From Elysia marginata (Eukaryota; Mollusca; Gastropoda; Plakobranchidae): a stretch of 25,286 nt of DNA. The notes beneath the pieces were generated by a model. The model did no database searches. It saw only the letters and a program-made list of their open reading frames with translations, and had not been told where the DNA came from. Every line of letters starts with the position of its first letter. Within the stretch, counting starts at the first letter, position 1. Positions 10,871 through 20,436 of the stretch are shown here, piece after piece. The stretch covers positions 16,265 through 41,550 of the forward strand of contig BMAT01010618.1 in NCBI GenBank assembly GCA_019649035.1, given 5' to 3'. The translations under genes were made by a program, and so were the position numbers.

Positions 10871-11010
10871 TGTGAAAACACTTCCGCACATTTATAAGGC
10901 TGAAGTTTCTTTGAAAACGTCCTTTAATTAACCTTTAAGCATTGCATACTAATTTTTTTCTTCTTTTTACCTTTCTTCCTATTTATTTCTTTGTTTTCAG
11001 TCTGTCTTAT

Positions 11011-11107
11011 TTCTTCTTCTTCTTCTTCTTCNNNNNNNNNNNNNNNNNNNNNNNNNNNNNNNNNNNNNNNNNNNNNNNNNNNNTTCTTTTTCTTCTTCTT
11101 CTTCTTT
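11011..11107. repeat. (TTC)n microsatellite broken by an N gap
   Basis: TTC units run into a run of N at 11032-11083 and continue on the other side to 11107. The gap is an unresolved simple repeat, so its real length is unknown. The 52 N characters may be an estimate. Confidence 0.95.
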
Positions 11108-11291
11108 TCCCGATTTTTTTTCTTTCGACACCTCATTTTTAAACACTCACAACGTTCTTTTTCTTTTACTACATGCGTCAATAGTTTCTGTTTGTCCTTG
11201 TCAACCCTTCATTTCGCAAAGCACAAAGGCAACAAACAAGCCATGCTTACTCATGCTCTGTTTTGACGGGGAGACAGTGGGTTCAGTTTTT

Positions 11292-11313
11292 TTTATTAGT
11301 TTTTTTGTTTATT
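11292..11313 (-). promoter_or_regulatory. Candidate poly(A) signals of the PXFX-amide gene
   Basis: Two minus-strand AATAAA hexamers (plus-strand TTTATT at 11292-11297 and 11308-11313) lie about 80-100 bases downstream of the precursor's stop codon, the usual distance for a short 3' UTR. This is assigned by position and motif only. Confidence 0.5.
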
Positions 11314-11391
11314 GTTAGTTATTGCAGGAGAAAGGAGCAGAATGATACTTTATACACGAGACACTACTCTAACTGTGAGCTACAGCATCTG

Positions 11392-12884
11392 CTATCTCTG
11401 AGCCTGGCCCTCTGCACTGTTGAAGTTCTCTCTCCCTGCCTCTGCGTCGGCCTCTCCAGGGCTCGGCGAATCCAAGAGTTGTCCAGAGTAACCTCCCTTG
11501 TTTTCTAATAGCTTCATGATGTTGGCTATACTTTCATCGGAAGGCAGCGGGTCAAGGTCACTCCAGGTGCTTTGGGTTAGAGATACTTCCGGTTCAAAGT
11601 CGCCTGCGTCATCGAAAAATGTAGAGCGCGCTCTTGTCAACCCAGAGAAATCATCGATAGTTGCATCGACTGGATCGTCGTGAAAAACTGTAGTTAAACC
11701 GTCAAAGTCCCTTTTGCCTAAAAATCTAGGTGCGCCTCTTTTGCCCAAAAATCTAGGCGCGCCCCTTTTGCCCAAAAACCTTGGTGCGCCCCTTTTGCCC
11801 AAAAACCTTGGCGCGCCCCTTTTGCCTAAAAATCTAGGCGCGCCCCTTTTGCCCAAAAACCTTGGCGCGCCCCTTTTGCCCAAAAACCTTGGTGCGCCTC
11901 TTTTGCCTAAAAATCTAGGCGCGCCCCTTTTGCCTAAAAATCTAGGCGCGCCCCTTTTGCCCAAAAATCTAGGCGCGCCCCTTTTGCCTAAAAATCTAGG
12001 TGCGCCTCTTTTGCCCAAAAACCTCGGTGCACCCCTTTTACCATCTTCCATATCTTCATCCAACAAACTGTCCCCGTAAACATTCTCTCCGTCGTCTTCA
12101 TCAATGTTAAACAAGCCAATGTCTCGTTTTCCCATAAAATACGGATCTGATTTACGATATGTCTTAATGAATTCGGCGGCGTTTACAAAGGGCGTATCCC
12201 CTTCGCGTTTGCGGAGAGTGTCATCAGCAAAAAGCAACCTTTTGCCGAGAAACTTGGGAGCCGCTAGTCTTTTGTCCTCGAGATAGCTTCCATCATCCAC
12301 GTCAGCGAAAGAGAATGATGGAGCCGACAGTTCTAACAAACCCTGCCCATCGCCTGTTGTATCCAAGAGTCCTGAAACCAACTGCCGCCGCTTGCCAAGA
12401 AACCTTGGCGCATACTGCCGTTTGCCCAAAAATCTTGGAGCACTTTGCCTTTTACCCAGAAATCGCGGCGCGTACGGTCTTTTTCCGAGAAACCGTGGAG
12501 CTTGTTGTCTTTTCCCAAGAAATCGGGGCGCCATCTGCCTTTTACCGAGAAATCTCGGAGCTGTTTGCCTTTTACCGGGAAATCTCGGAGCTTTTTGCCT
12601 TTTACCGAGATATTTGGGAGCTTTTTGTCTTTTGCCGAGGAATCTCGGCGCTCCCCTTTTGAACATGGCATGCGCCGACGCAGATTGGCTTTGGCTGTTG
12701 CTGTTGCTGACGCTACTGCTGTCGCTACCACTGCTGCTGCTGCTGTGGCAATTACTGATATCGCTGGCAGACTGAGCCTCGCTTACCGCATGATTTGAGT
12801 CAGACTTAGAGAGAGATTTCTGCTGGCATGGGGGCGTGGGTGCGGGAGATTCCAGCTTTGCCGCAGTTGCCGCGCTTTGCATGC
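11392..12884 (-). CDS. MIP/PXFVamide-type neuropeptide precursor, exon 2
   Basis: Molluscan Mytilus inhibitory peptides (PXFV/I-amides, e.g. GAPRFV-amide in Aplysia) are secreted transmitters that inhibit muscle and neurons. The exon begins after a polypyrimidine acceptor (TGTTCCCCCCTTCAG) at 12885, in phase 1. Residues are counted on the open frame from 12900. A Ser-rich spacer leads to nine amide units at 83-171: GAPRFL, seven Gln-started forms such as QTAPRFL, and PYAPRFL. Acidic spacers then flank LAAPKFL (212-218) and SDPYFM (251-256). Twelve head-to-tail GAPRFLGKR copies fill 290-397, followed by an acidic C-terminal tail. Total: 23 predicted amides, 13 of them GAPRFL. Gln-started peptides could become pyroglutamyl. 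The final residue is mostly Leu rather than the Val or Ile I know from the family. QKAPRFP and QKAPKYL are variants. The first six residues before 12884 are intronic. Confidence 0.9.
11710..12033 (-). repeat. Twelve-copy 27-bp array encoding GAPRFLGKR
   Basis: Exactly 324 bases, 12 units of nine codons, every copy giving the same nine residues. At DNA level there are two interleaved synonymous forms: seven copies with CCTAGATTT and four with CCAAGGTTT. One further edge copy, nearest the N-terminus, carries CCGAGGTTT. Mixing of forms along the array points to unequal exchange or conversion under purifying selection. Confidence 0.95.
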
Positions 12885-15602
12885 CTGAAGGGGGGAACAA
12901 GATTTACAATAAAGGTTTAACAAATGGATTTATAAAAAAATAAAAGACGAATATAAAGGGTAAAGATATAATGTACAAAAATTTTAAAGTAATGGAGACA
13001 ATGGCTTAGCTCCTACAGAGCGTGCCACTTTGTCATGAAAATAATATGATTGTGTCTAAACCGCATCTTATTTAGTTGATCTTGGTGAACTAAAGGGAGA
13101 TCATTTATTGAATCCAATGGTCTTGGAACTTTCCCGACCATCATCTTTCTCCTGTTTTACTGTGGAGCGAAATTTTTGTTGAAGTCTTAGTCCCGGAAAC
13201 CCGAAAATTTGTGAAATTTTTATCGAGCTATCAAAACTCCAGATGTGTATTCATTGAAAACTTCATTATTCAAGCCTGTCTCCCAATATTGTCGCTGCCT
13301 TACCAAACCAGAGTAAAAGGTTAAAATATAAAGCGCATTTAATATTCCTATTCGGAACAAAAAAAAAGGGGAAAAGAAGAAAAAGCCCACAAACACAAAA
13401 AACAGCAAATAGCCAGCAATTAGATTAAAAAACAAGAATTGACCCAAATTTGGACTGAGCCTAGAGTAGGACCATCGCTGAACCTATTTACAGCTAAGAA
13501 GGCCGTAAATTCAACAAAGAATTTCCTTACTATATTCGGTAGATGCAAAGCGAGCTTTAGGAATATCCGAATCAAGTAATCTAACCACAAGCGCCTAGCC
13601 CTCAGAGGATAAAAACAACCCACCACAAAGTAACGCATCTTGTTGCACACAGCACACAGAAATATTCATCACAAACGATGATTGCAAAATAAGAAAAAAA
13701 AAGAAAGAAAGAAAAAGGCATTGAACAAATTTAAACAAACGATTAAACGATTTCTTTCTTAATTATCATTTCAAAATTTTTCTGTTTAATACATTTATTT
13801 GTGATATGCAACTGTAAAAACAAATTTCCTATGGGATGAATAAAATGTATCTTATCATATATTAAATTATCTTAAAGCAAATAGTTATTGCCTAGAAAGA
13901 ATATGCCTTAAACTATTCTTATGGCAAATATAGCATAGAGCTATCTATATCATCTATTATTGCACTTACTGCATAGAACAATCCCTTATAAATGCTTATT
14001 GCATATATCGTATAGAACTAAAACAAATTTTTTTTGCATATATCGCACAGAACAATCCCTTACAAATTTTTTTTGCATATATCGCACAGAACCATCCCTT
14101 ACAAATGCTTATTGCACGTTTCACATAGAAGTAGCCATAACAAATGTTTATTGCATTATATTGCATATAAGAGTCCCTTAAAAATGCTTAGTGCGTATAT
14201 CGCATAGAACTAGCTATAACAAATGCTTATTGCGTATATCGCATAGAACTAGCTTTAAAAACTGCTTATTGCACTTATCACATAGAAGTATCCCTAACTA
14301 ATGCATATCGCATGAAACCTTTCTCAGCAAACTTCATTGTATACATAGAATAGAATTATCCCTCGCAAACGTTAATGCACACAGCGCGTAAAAGCCCCTC
14401 AAAAAAAAAAAAAACCCTTATTGCACAGATCGCATAGAGTATTCCCCCACAATTTCTCTTTGAAAATATCGCTTAGAACTCTCCACGTAAACGGTTACTG
14501 CAAATATCGCCTAAAAATCGCTAGCAAACGCATCTCAAAGGACAGCGTAGCACATTCCCATGTAAAGGTCAATTAGTAATATCACACACAGGGAAAATTC
14601 ATGGACATTATTGGTACATATGTACTTTTGTCTCCAATCTTACAATGCTTTTGAACTTCCACAATCGTTATATTTTGTTTAAAAAGCGCTGCTACATAGA
14701 GACTAATAATAATTGCGAGGCAACCAGGGCAAACCAGTCGCAAATCGCTTACACTGGTTTCGAGTTTGATTTTGTTATAGAGCTGTTCCATGAACATAAA
14801 AAAAAATTCTTTAAGAGTAGATCCCCTTGAGCAATGATGAGTTTTTAGGCTTAGGTTGAGCGCTAGAGATATTCGAATAGATGATTTCGCCCACAGAAGA
14901 GTTCGCTGGTGAGCCAACCTTTAGCGTTTTATACACAAAAGTGGTTAGTCCTGAAACAGCTCCATACAACAGGCCATTTTTATGTGATTCAAAATGAAAT
15001 ACTCAGGCTCTATGTATAAAAAATCTAGAGTTATTTTTTTTTATAATAATTAACCTTAGGGCACAAAACACCCTACCCAACAGTCCGGTTAAGATATGCC
15101 CTTCTGAAGCGAGTTTATTTCATTCAAAGTATTTTTTTTAAAATTATGTATTAAAAAAATTATACATCAAAAAGAGAATAAAAAAAGGGACCAACAACTT
15201 AGTTTATATACAATCAAAATATTTACCTAAACATATTTAATATTATACACGGTCTAGACTGGACCTGTACTAGAGAATATAAAAAACTTCATCATATAAT
15301 AAAGAGGCATTGCTCGCGGACGACGATAACTTATGACGCAATAACACCTGTAGGTAGTGTCACAGCAGACGATTGTCTAAAGGGTCCATGTACCCTAGCA
15401 GCCATCTTGGATTTCCTCCACTGTGGGCTATATACTCCTGAGCGGGCCGGCCGATAACGCCTGGTCTCTAATGTCAAAAATCAGACGCATGTCTGCCCTG
15501 GTTACCCCTGTGCGTTGCCTACTTCAGAACATAGATGTTACTATTTCCAAGTCACGGCTTATAAAGTAATAACATGATTATAATTATTAGCAGCCCACTC
15601 AC
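12885..15602 (-). other. Phase-1 intron of the PXFX-amide gene
   Basis: The donor GTGAGT lies at 15602-15597 on the minus strand and the acceptor CCCCCCTTCAG ends at 12885. Length is 2718 bases. The intron contains a 39-bp tandem array and AT-rich filler with several homopolymers, and no other exon that I recognise. Both splice sites are close to consensus and the codon split (G plus GC) rejoins as Gly. Confidence 0.88.
13940..14540. repeat. Diverged 39-bp tandem array in the intron
   Basis: Units resemble TGCTTATTGCATATATCGCA, then TAGAACTATCCCTTACAAA, about 39 bases each. They are clearest between about 13990 and 14320 and more decayed on both sides. Point differences are many, so the array is old. 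Short open frames across it (for example 13960-14181) only echo the repeat. Confidence 0.85.
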
Positions 15603-15672
15603 CTGCTTGGGTCAGCGCGAGAGATAACCACGTGACCAGGAGAAAGGTCGCCGGTGAACGACCGCACTTCAT
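15603..15672 (-). CDS. PXFX-amide precursor exon 1 (signal peptide)
   Basis: ATG at 15672-15670 opens 23 codons that form a textbook signal peptide. It has MKCGRSP at the N-terminus, a hydrophobic core TFLLVTWLSLAL, then a T-Q-A cleavage region. An in-frame TAA lies about 30 bases upstream, so this is the first Met. The exon ends with one base of a Gly codon directly before GTGAGT. Joined to 12884 it restores GGC (Gly) followed by ATG-CAA (Met-Gln), keeping the frame into the precursor and giving about 520 residues in all. This links a secretion signal to the peptide repeats, which the downstream exon alone lacks. Whether an additional non-coding 5' exon exists cannot be seen. The exon was found by reading, not by transcript evidence. 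Confidence 0.87.
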
Positions 15673-15696
15673 GTTTTGTTTCAAGAGTAAGACAAG

Positions 15697-15842
15697 TTAG
15701 TGATGCTACTGTTGGTGGTGGTGGAGGTACTGCTGCTGCTACTGCTGCTACTACTTTTGGTGGTGGTGGTGATGCTTCTGCTGATGCTAATGTTGTTGTT
15801 GTCGGTGGTGGTGGTACTGCTGCTGCTGCTGCTGAGTGCTGA
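15697..15842. repeat. GGT/GCT trinucleotide tract upstream of exon 1
   Basis: Imperfect GGT and GCT repeats begin about 25 bases upstream of the minus-strand start codon of the PXFX-amide gene, so they would fall in its 5' UTR or promoter. A 62-codon plus-strand frame of Gly and Ala is a repeat artefact. A TATA box could not be assigned with confidence. Confidence 0.85.
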
Positions 15843-16918
15843 GTTCCGATGTCCGTGAGGCTGATGTTCTCAGTGTTCCACTACTCTGTGACCAGTGAAA
15901 TCTCCTGAAAGATTAAAAAAATGCCAAACTTTTAAAATGAATGGAGGACCCAGATAACATGCTCAAATGAAGCTGACCTAACTCTCACCAAGGTCACATG
16001 ATGATTAGCTAGACAACAACAACCGGCCCCTTTTTGCTTATATCGTGGCAGATTGCGCATCTCTTATGTGACACAATAGAAAGAAAAAGATCAAACATGC
16101 AACTTAAACGTTCTTAGAACACTTTTCCTACCCAAATCCATTCCAATGATATTGATCACGTGATAAGTTCAGGGTAAACATTTGTCGGCCTCATTTGCAA
16201 AGTAGTCATTCAAAACAAACTTAGGTGACAGAGGGGAATAGCTCAAAATTTGAGCGTCTCAGTTCCTTTGCTTCAAAAAACAAAAGGCCCTGACTTTCTT
16301 GCAGGCTGCCGTCCGAAAAGGACGGGCATTGTATTCTGATTTTATGGGACACGTAGCAATCGATGGAGAAAGTTTATACTAGATTAAAAAAGGTGGTCTA
16401 GAATGTGTTCAACAGCGTCAAGAAATAGGACATAAAAGAAACAAAATTAAGAACGATTTAAGTAAAAATAAACAAAAAAATTTTCAAAACATAACAAAAG
16501 AATAACAACAACAACAAAAAAAGAATGGTTTTTTTCCGAAAGGGTAAATGTTGTACACGCCTCACCTCACCTGCCCGAAAAGATGGCTTGTAATTCACTC
16601 ATTGTTTAAAATTTTACCCTTAAAACTTAAAAGCCAGGGAGAAACCCTTACTCTAGATTCACAATGTACCAAATGAAGTAAGAATAAGTATTGTAGTTGG
16701 GTTTTTCGTTTCAGCGGCTTCGAAAGATACTGAGAAAACAAAAACAAAATAAAAGTCTCGATATAACATAAAGCATTTCGATTCCGAAGGAAAATAAATC
16801 GAAAATTAAATGAAAGAGAAAATCTAATTTTGCACCGAAACGAAACACATAACTCCCAGCCATATCTTTTCCGCCCATCTCTGATTTTATTTCATTCATC
16901 TCATAAATTTTGGTCGAG
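15843..16918. repeat. Spacer with dispersed repeat, copy 2
   Basis: The part 16048-16127 matches the dispersed repeat at 3274-3355 (shared GCAGATTGCGCA, CACAATAGAAA and a later AAAC, TTAG, TTTT run). The remainder is AT-rich, with no exon recognised. Confidence 0.45.
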
Positions 16919-17056
16919 GTGTGTGTGTGTGTGTGTGTGTGGGTCTTCTGTTTAGGGATGTGAGAATTTGGTGTACTAAACTTTGCTTAAACTCGATTAA
17001 GAAAGGAGTGAAGAAAGAGAGAAAGAGAAAGAGAGAGAGAGAGGAAGAGGGCGAGG

Positions 17057-17116
<60 letters not shown>

Positions 17117-17766
17117 GAGAGAGAGTGGTAGAGAAGAAAAGAAGCGAGAGAAAAATAAAACTATGGAAAAGGGGATGAACGAACATGTCGAATATGTAAA
17201 AGACCAAAATAATTGTAAAAAAAATTAAAGTTGGAAGCAGACAAAAGAGCAGACTGCTCGATAGATAGATAAATAAATAGATAGGTAGATAGATTGATAG
17301 ATAGATAGATAGGTAAGTAAATAGACTGGTAGATAGATAGATATGTAGATAGATAAATAAATACATTGATACACACAAAAATGAAGCAGAGACACATTGA
17401 CATATACGTCAAATAAGAATACAGATAGATAGGGATTAAGTGTTTGTCAGAAAATAGAATCAGACAGTAATTAGGAGGAAAAAACAGCATCGCAAAAACA
17501 ATGAACTTAGAAGTTCATACTGAGAGAGGCATAGCGCTGGGGGTAAGAATGGCGACTGAGAGAAAAGGAAAAACTTCATTAAAAATGAACCGACAAGAAA
17601 GAGAGAAAAAGAAAGATAGATAGGTAGATAGATATCTAGTACTGTACATTTAATTACATTTATACTTACTACACTGTGTTTCATACGCACCCTGCCGGGG
17701 CGCACTCTTCAGGCAAGTAGAACGTTTCGTTTCGTTTAGGAAAGAGAGAAAAAAATAGCTAGATAA

Positions 17767-17842
<76 letters not shown>

Positions 17843-17870
17843 AGAGAGGATTATCTAGTACAAGTTAAGG
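16919..17870. repeat. Cluster of GT, GA and GATA microsatellites
   Basis: (GT)n lies at 16919-16940, (GA)n at about 17011-17135, GATA-type tracts at about 17258-17370 and 17620-17640, and GATA followed by GA at about 17762-17850. The long Ser/Leu and Tyr/Ile frames on the minus strand and the Arg/Glu frame on the plus strand are translations of these tracts. Confidence 0.93.
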
Positions 17871-18629
17871 AAGAATAATAATCACGCAAGCGTCAATAGA
17901 TCACACAATTGCACACAGAAACAAAGTAAATTTTTAATGTTTTATAAACTTTAAAAGAACCTTTAAATCATAAAGAACCTAGCAAAAGCTGATGTAAAAA
18001 CTCCCTTTTTTTAGTCTCTTCTGATAATGCTCGAAGTAGCCCTTTCAACTTTGAGGTTATCTCTCCATAATAATGTTATGGCATCCAAGAGATGGACAAC
18101 CTTTTTATATTCCTATTGATTTTAGTTTTTCGAGAAGGAGAGCTATTGTATAAGGCTGAGATTTCCCCTATTGAAGGGAAAGTAATCCCTCATGTTTGCT
18201 GAAGAAATGTCCGTATGTTGTCTGTATTAGTAGGCAGTGTGTACTTTTGATCCTCTAGGAATAGACCAGCGGCTTTCTACGACGCCTACCTAGGCCTAAT
18301 GTCCAGTAAATTCCAATTGTTTCCAGGATATAAATTAGGGGGGAGAAAGGGAAGAAAAAGCTGTGAGAAAAGGTTTAACGTAGGCCATTATGTCTGAAAT
18401 AAAAAAAAAAGAAAGAAAACGCACAGAGAGAATTTAAAAGCTGAAGTCCTAATATCCCTGATCTATCCACGCTCAATACTCGTGACACCAAAATAATATT
18501 GCTCAACCCTGCTTTACTGGAAGGTTCGGGTACTTAGAAAGTTGGATGTGGTCTCGTTAATCTGAGTAACAGTCTAAATAATTGTTTTGCAACTATTCCA
18601 AAATGCGGAGGATGTAATAATTTTCAAAA
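17871..18629. other. AT-rich spacer, nothing recognised
   Basis: No reading frame, RNA gene or repeat family can be supported here apart from short homopolymers. Confidence 0.4.
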
Positions 18630-18633
18630 AGCA

Positions 18634-18710
18634 AAGAAGAAGAAGAAGAAGAAGAAGAAGAAGAAGAAGAAGAAGACGAAAAAGAAGAAAAGAAGAAGAA
18701 AAAGAAGATA
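18634..18710. repeat. (GAA)n microsatellite
   Basis: AAG/GAA units with a few interruptions. It could be the tail of a retroelement such as the LINE at 7389-9370, which also ends in GAA units, but no LINE body is recognised beside it. Confidence 0.85.
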
Positions 18711-19550
18711 GCCATTTGAATACTTTCTTGCCAGTACTTTTTTAAAATTTTCTGTAAAATCGTTTTTGATTGTCTGCAGAAATGTTTTACTTCAGCCAGG
18801 CCATCTGTAAAAGTCTGGTCCCTCACAATGTCACAACGTCCAGTCTTAAACCCTGGTCTGGGACCAAGATTGCTCGCTACATACAACACTGGCCTGGCTT
18901 GAGAGTTTGCAAAACCAAATGCTCATCTGAAGGAAATCAACGACCCTGTGGTAATGACAATGGCAGTCAAACGTTTCCCCTCTATCGAGCGGTTTTTGAA
19001 GAACTAAGCCTAACTGCAAAGAAGAGCGCGAAGCTGTTCTGTGTGACTTGTGCACCCTTGGGACCAGCCTCGTTCTGAGGCGCTATTGACAACCCGTTTT
19101 TAAACTGCTCTGGCTGCTGCTGTCTGGCTACATTTGGGGGTTAACAGTGCTTGCAGTTAACAGCAGTTAAGAAATCCGCGGCGCAGACTTTGGGATGAGA
19201 GAGTTAATGTTTTATGTTGTGTTGTTATGTGGAGTTCTGAACGAACAAAAACTGTCTTTGGCTGGGAGGTATTGTATCTTATGTCCTTGTGTAGGTGACA
19301 TTAACTCGAAACAAAATCATTATGTTCAAAAAACTTAAAAAAAAAACTAGCAAGAATAACTTAGTGGAAAGGAAATCTATCGAGCAATAGAAGGAGTCCA
19401 TACTTTATTCGTGCTGGCTATTATAAACCTCAAATGTTGACAAAGTAAGAGATGGGGTTGGGGGGAGGCGGGAGTTTTGCTAATAGTATTAGCATAAACA
19501 CAGGTGGCTACTGTGCTTCACTATAGCTAGATATGTGCTGGAGACTTCTA
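18711..19550. other. Spacer with short frames of unknown meaning
   Basis: Overlapping frames occur on both strands (102 codons plus at 18770-19078; 98 and 69 codons minus). None has a motif, signal peptide, or splice-bounded domain I recognise. The higher GC content near 18780-18960 suggests an old repeat fragment rather than unique spacer. Left unassigned. Confidence 0.3.
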
Positions 19551-19559
19551 CCATTCCAG

Positions 19560-19790
19560 GCCATCTTCTTTTACCGTGTTTTCACCACTCACTAATGTTC
19601 TAAAGGAGTACAAGACTACAGGCAGTGGAAGATCTTGTCAGAGTACTAAACCGATGCGCTTTATTTGTAGCTTCTCTGTGAGTTCAGAAGGTACTTTGGT
19701 TGGTAATGGCTTGTCAGGGAACCCATGTAAAGCGCTTAGAGCATATTAAGGATTAGGCAGTATGTACACACGCTCTTTACTTAATTTTAG
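19560..19790 (+). repeat. Probable SINE/LINE 3' fragment with AAAGCGCTTAGAGC tail
   Basis: The end reads TGTAAAGCGCTTAGAGCATA, then TTAAGGATTAGGCAGTATGT. This resembles the common molluscan and fish retroposon tail of the type AAAGCGCTTAGAGC followed by a GCGCTATATAAA-like segment. No tRNA-like head was found upstream, so it may be truncated. Family placement is from memory and tentative. Confidence 0.45.
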
Positions 19791-20436
19791 ATCTAGTTAA
19801 AAAACCGAACATTTATTCGATCCTTAACAATGGTCTAAGTCCTAAGGTAACATGGCCGTCCATACTTCCCCAACAAAACAGAAACCGTTTCCCTTTACAA
19901 CCAGAGCTACTAAGTGGTGTCCATTGTCCCCCTAGAACCGGCTCGAGTCTGTACATGGCCTTTTAACCACTCTTAACAACCCAGGAGAAGGAAGACCATC
20001 GATTTTCACCAGCTTTTATCGTAGGAGGCAAATCTCTACCATCAAAACAGCTTGCAAGCCTCTAATCCTCAACCAGCTGATGAGCTTGAGAGAAGAAAAG
20101 GCATAGGGTAAGAGCAGCGGAATTCGCCATAGTCTGGAGCCTCGATTCTACTGCTACTGCTATTGCTACTCCTAGCTACCGCGTGACTCCTCCCTTTGCG
20201 GCTCAATCTACTTCGACCTGTATTGTTCTTATTCAGGTGAAAAAAAAACCGGGTGCAGTCCATTTGGACCAGTGCAATTTGAGTCGTTGTAACGTAGCAT
20301 GCCATTTAAGCCGCACGGGTGTTGGTATCGATTGGGTTGTTTAATGATGAAATATAATTGTTGGTACTATAGAATATTAGTTATAATAAGATTTGCCCCA
20401 TCCTCCATCAAGGCTGTGGACATTGCAAAAATATTG
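19791..20436. other. Spacer, nothing recognised
   Basis: A 78-codon minus-strand frame (20069-20305) has Ser-rich, Arg-rich text with no recognisable domain. Nothing else is supported. Confidence 0.35.

Noticed and set aside
10383-10897. Poly-His, poly-Met, poly-Asp and poly-Ser frames
   Set aside because: Translations of the CAT microsatellite.
11241-11257. Signal-peptide-like minus-strand start reading MSKHGLFVAFVLC near 11255 for the AEFx gene
   Set aside because: It runs into a stop within about 17 codons and no GT donor in phase 1 is present before it.
11714-12079. Plus-strand frame of repeated PKNLGAPLL
   Set aside because: It is the reverse-strand shadow of the GAPRFLGKR array. The minus frame has the signal exon, dibasic sites and amide Gly; the plus frame has none.
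12315-12798. Several plus and minus overlapping frames (e.g. LPRNLGA repeats)
   Set aside because: Shadows of the first block of nine peptide units in exon 2.
13960-14181. 73-codon frame with repeated CIYRTE words
   Set aside because: Repeated residues come from the 39-bp array in an intron. 39 is divisible by three, so the frame persists by chance.
16896-17490. Minus-strand Ser/Leu- and Tyr/Ile-rich frames (hydrophobic, membrane-like)
   Set aside because: They are produced by GA and GATA microsatellites.
18770-19078. 102-codon plus-strand frame
   Set aside because: No domain, leader or splice support; equally long frames exist on the other strand.
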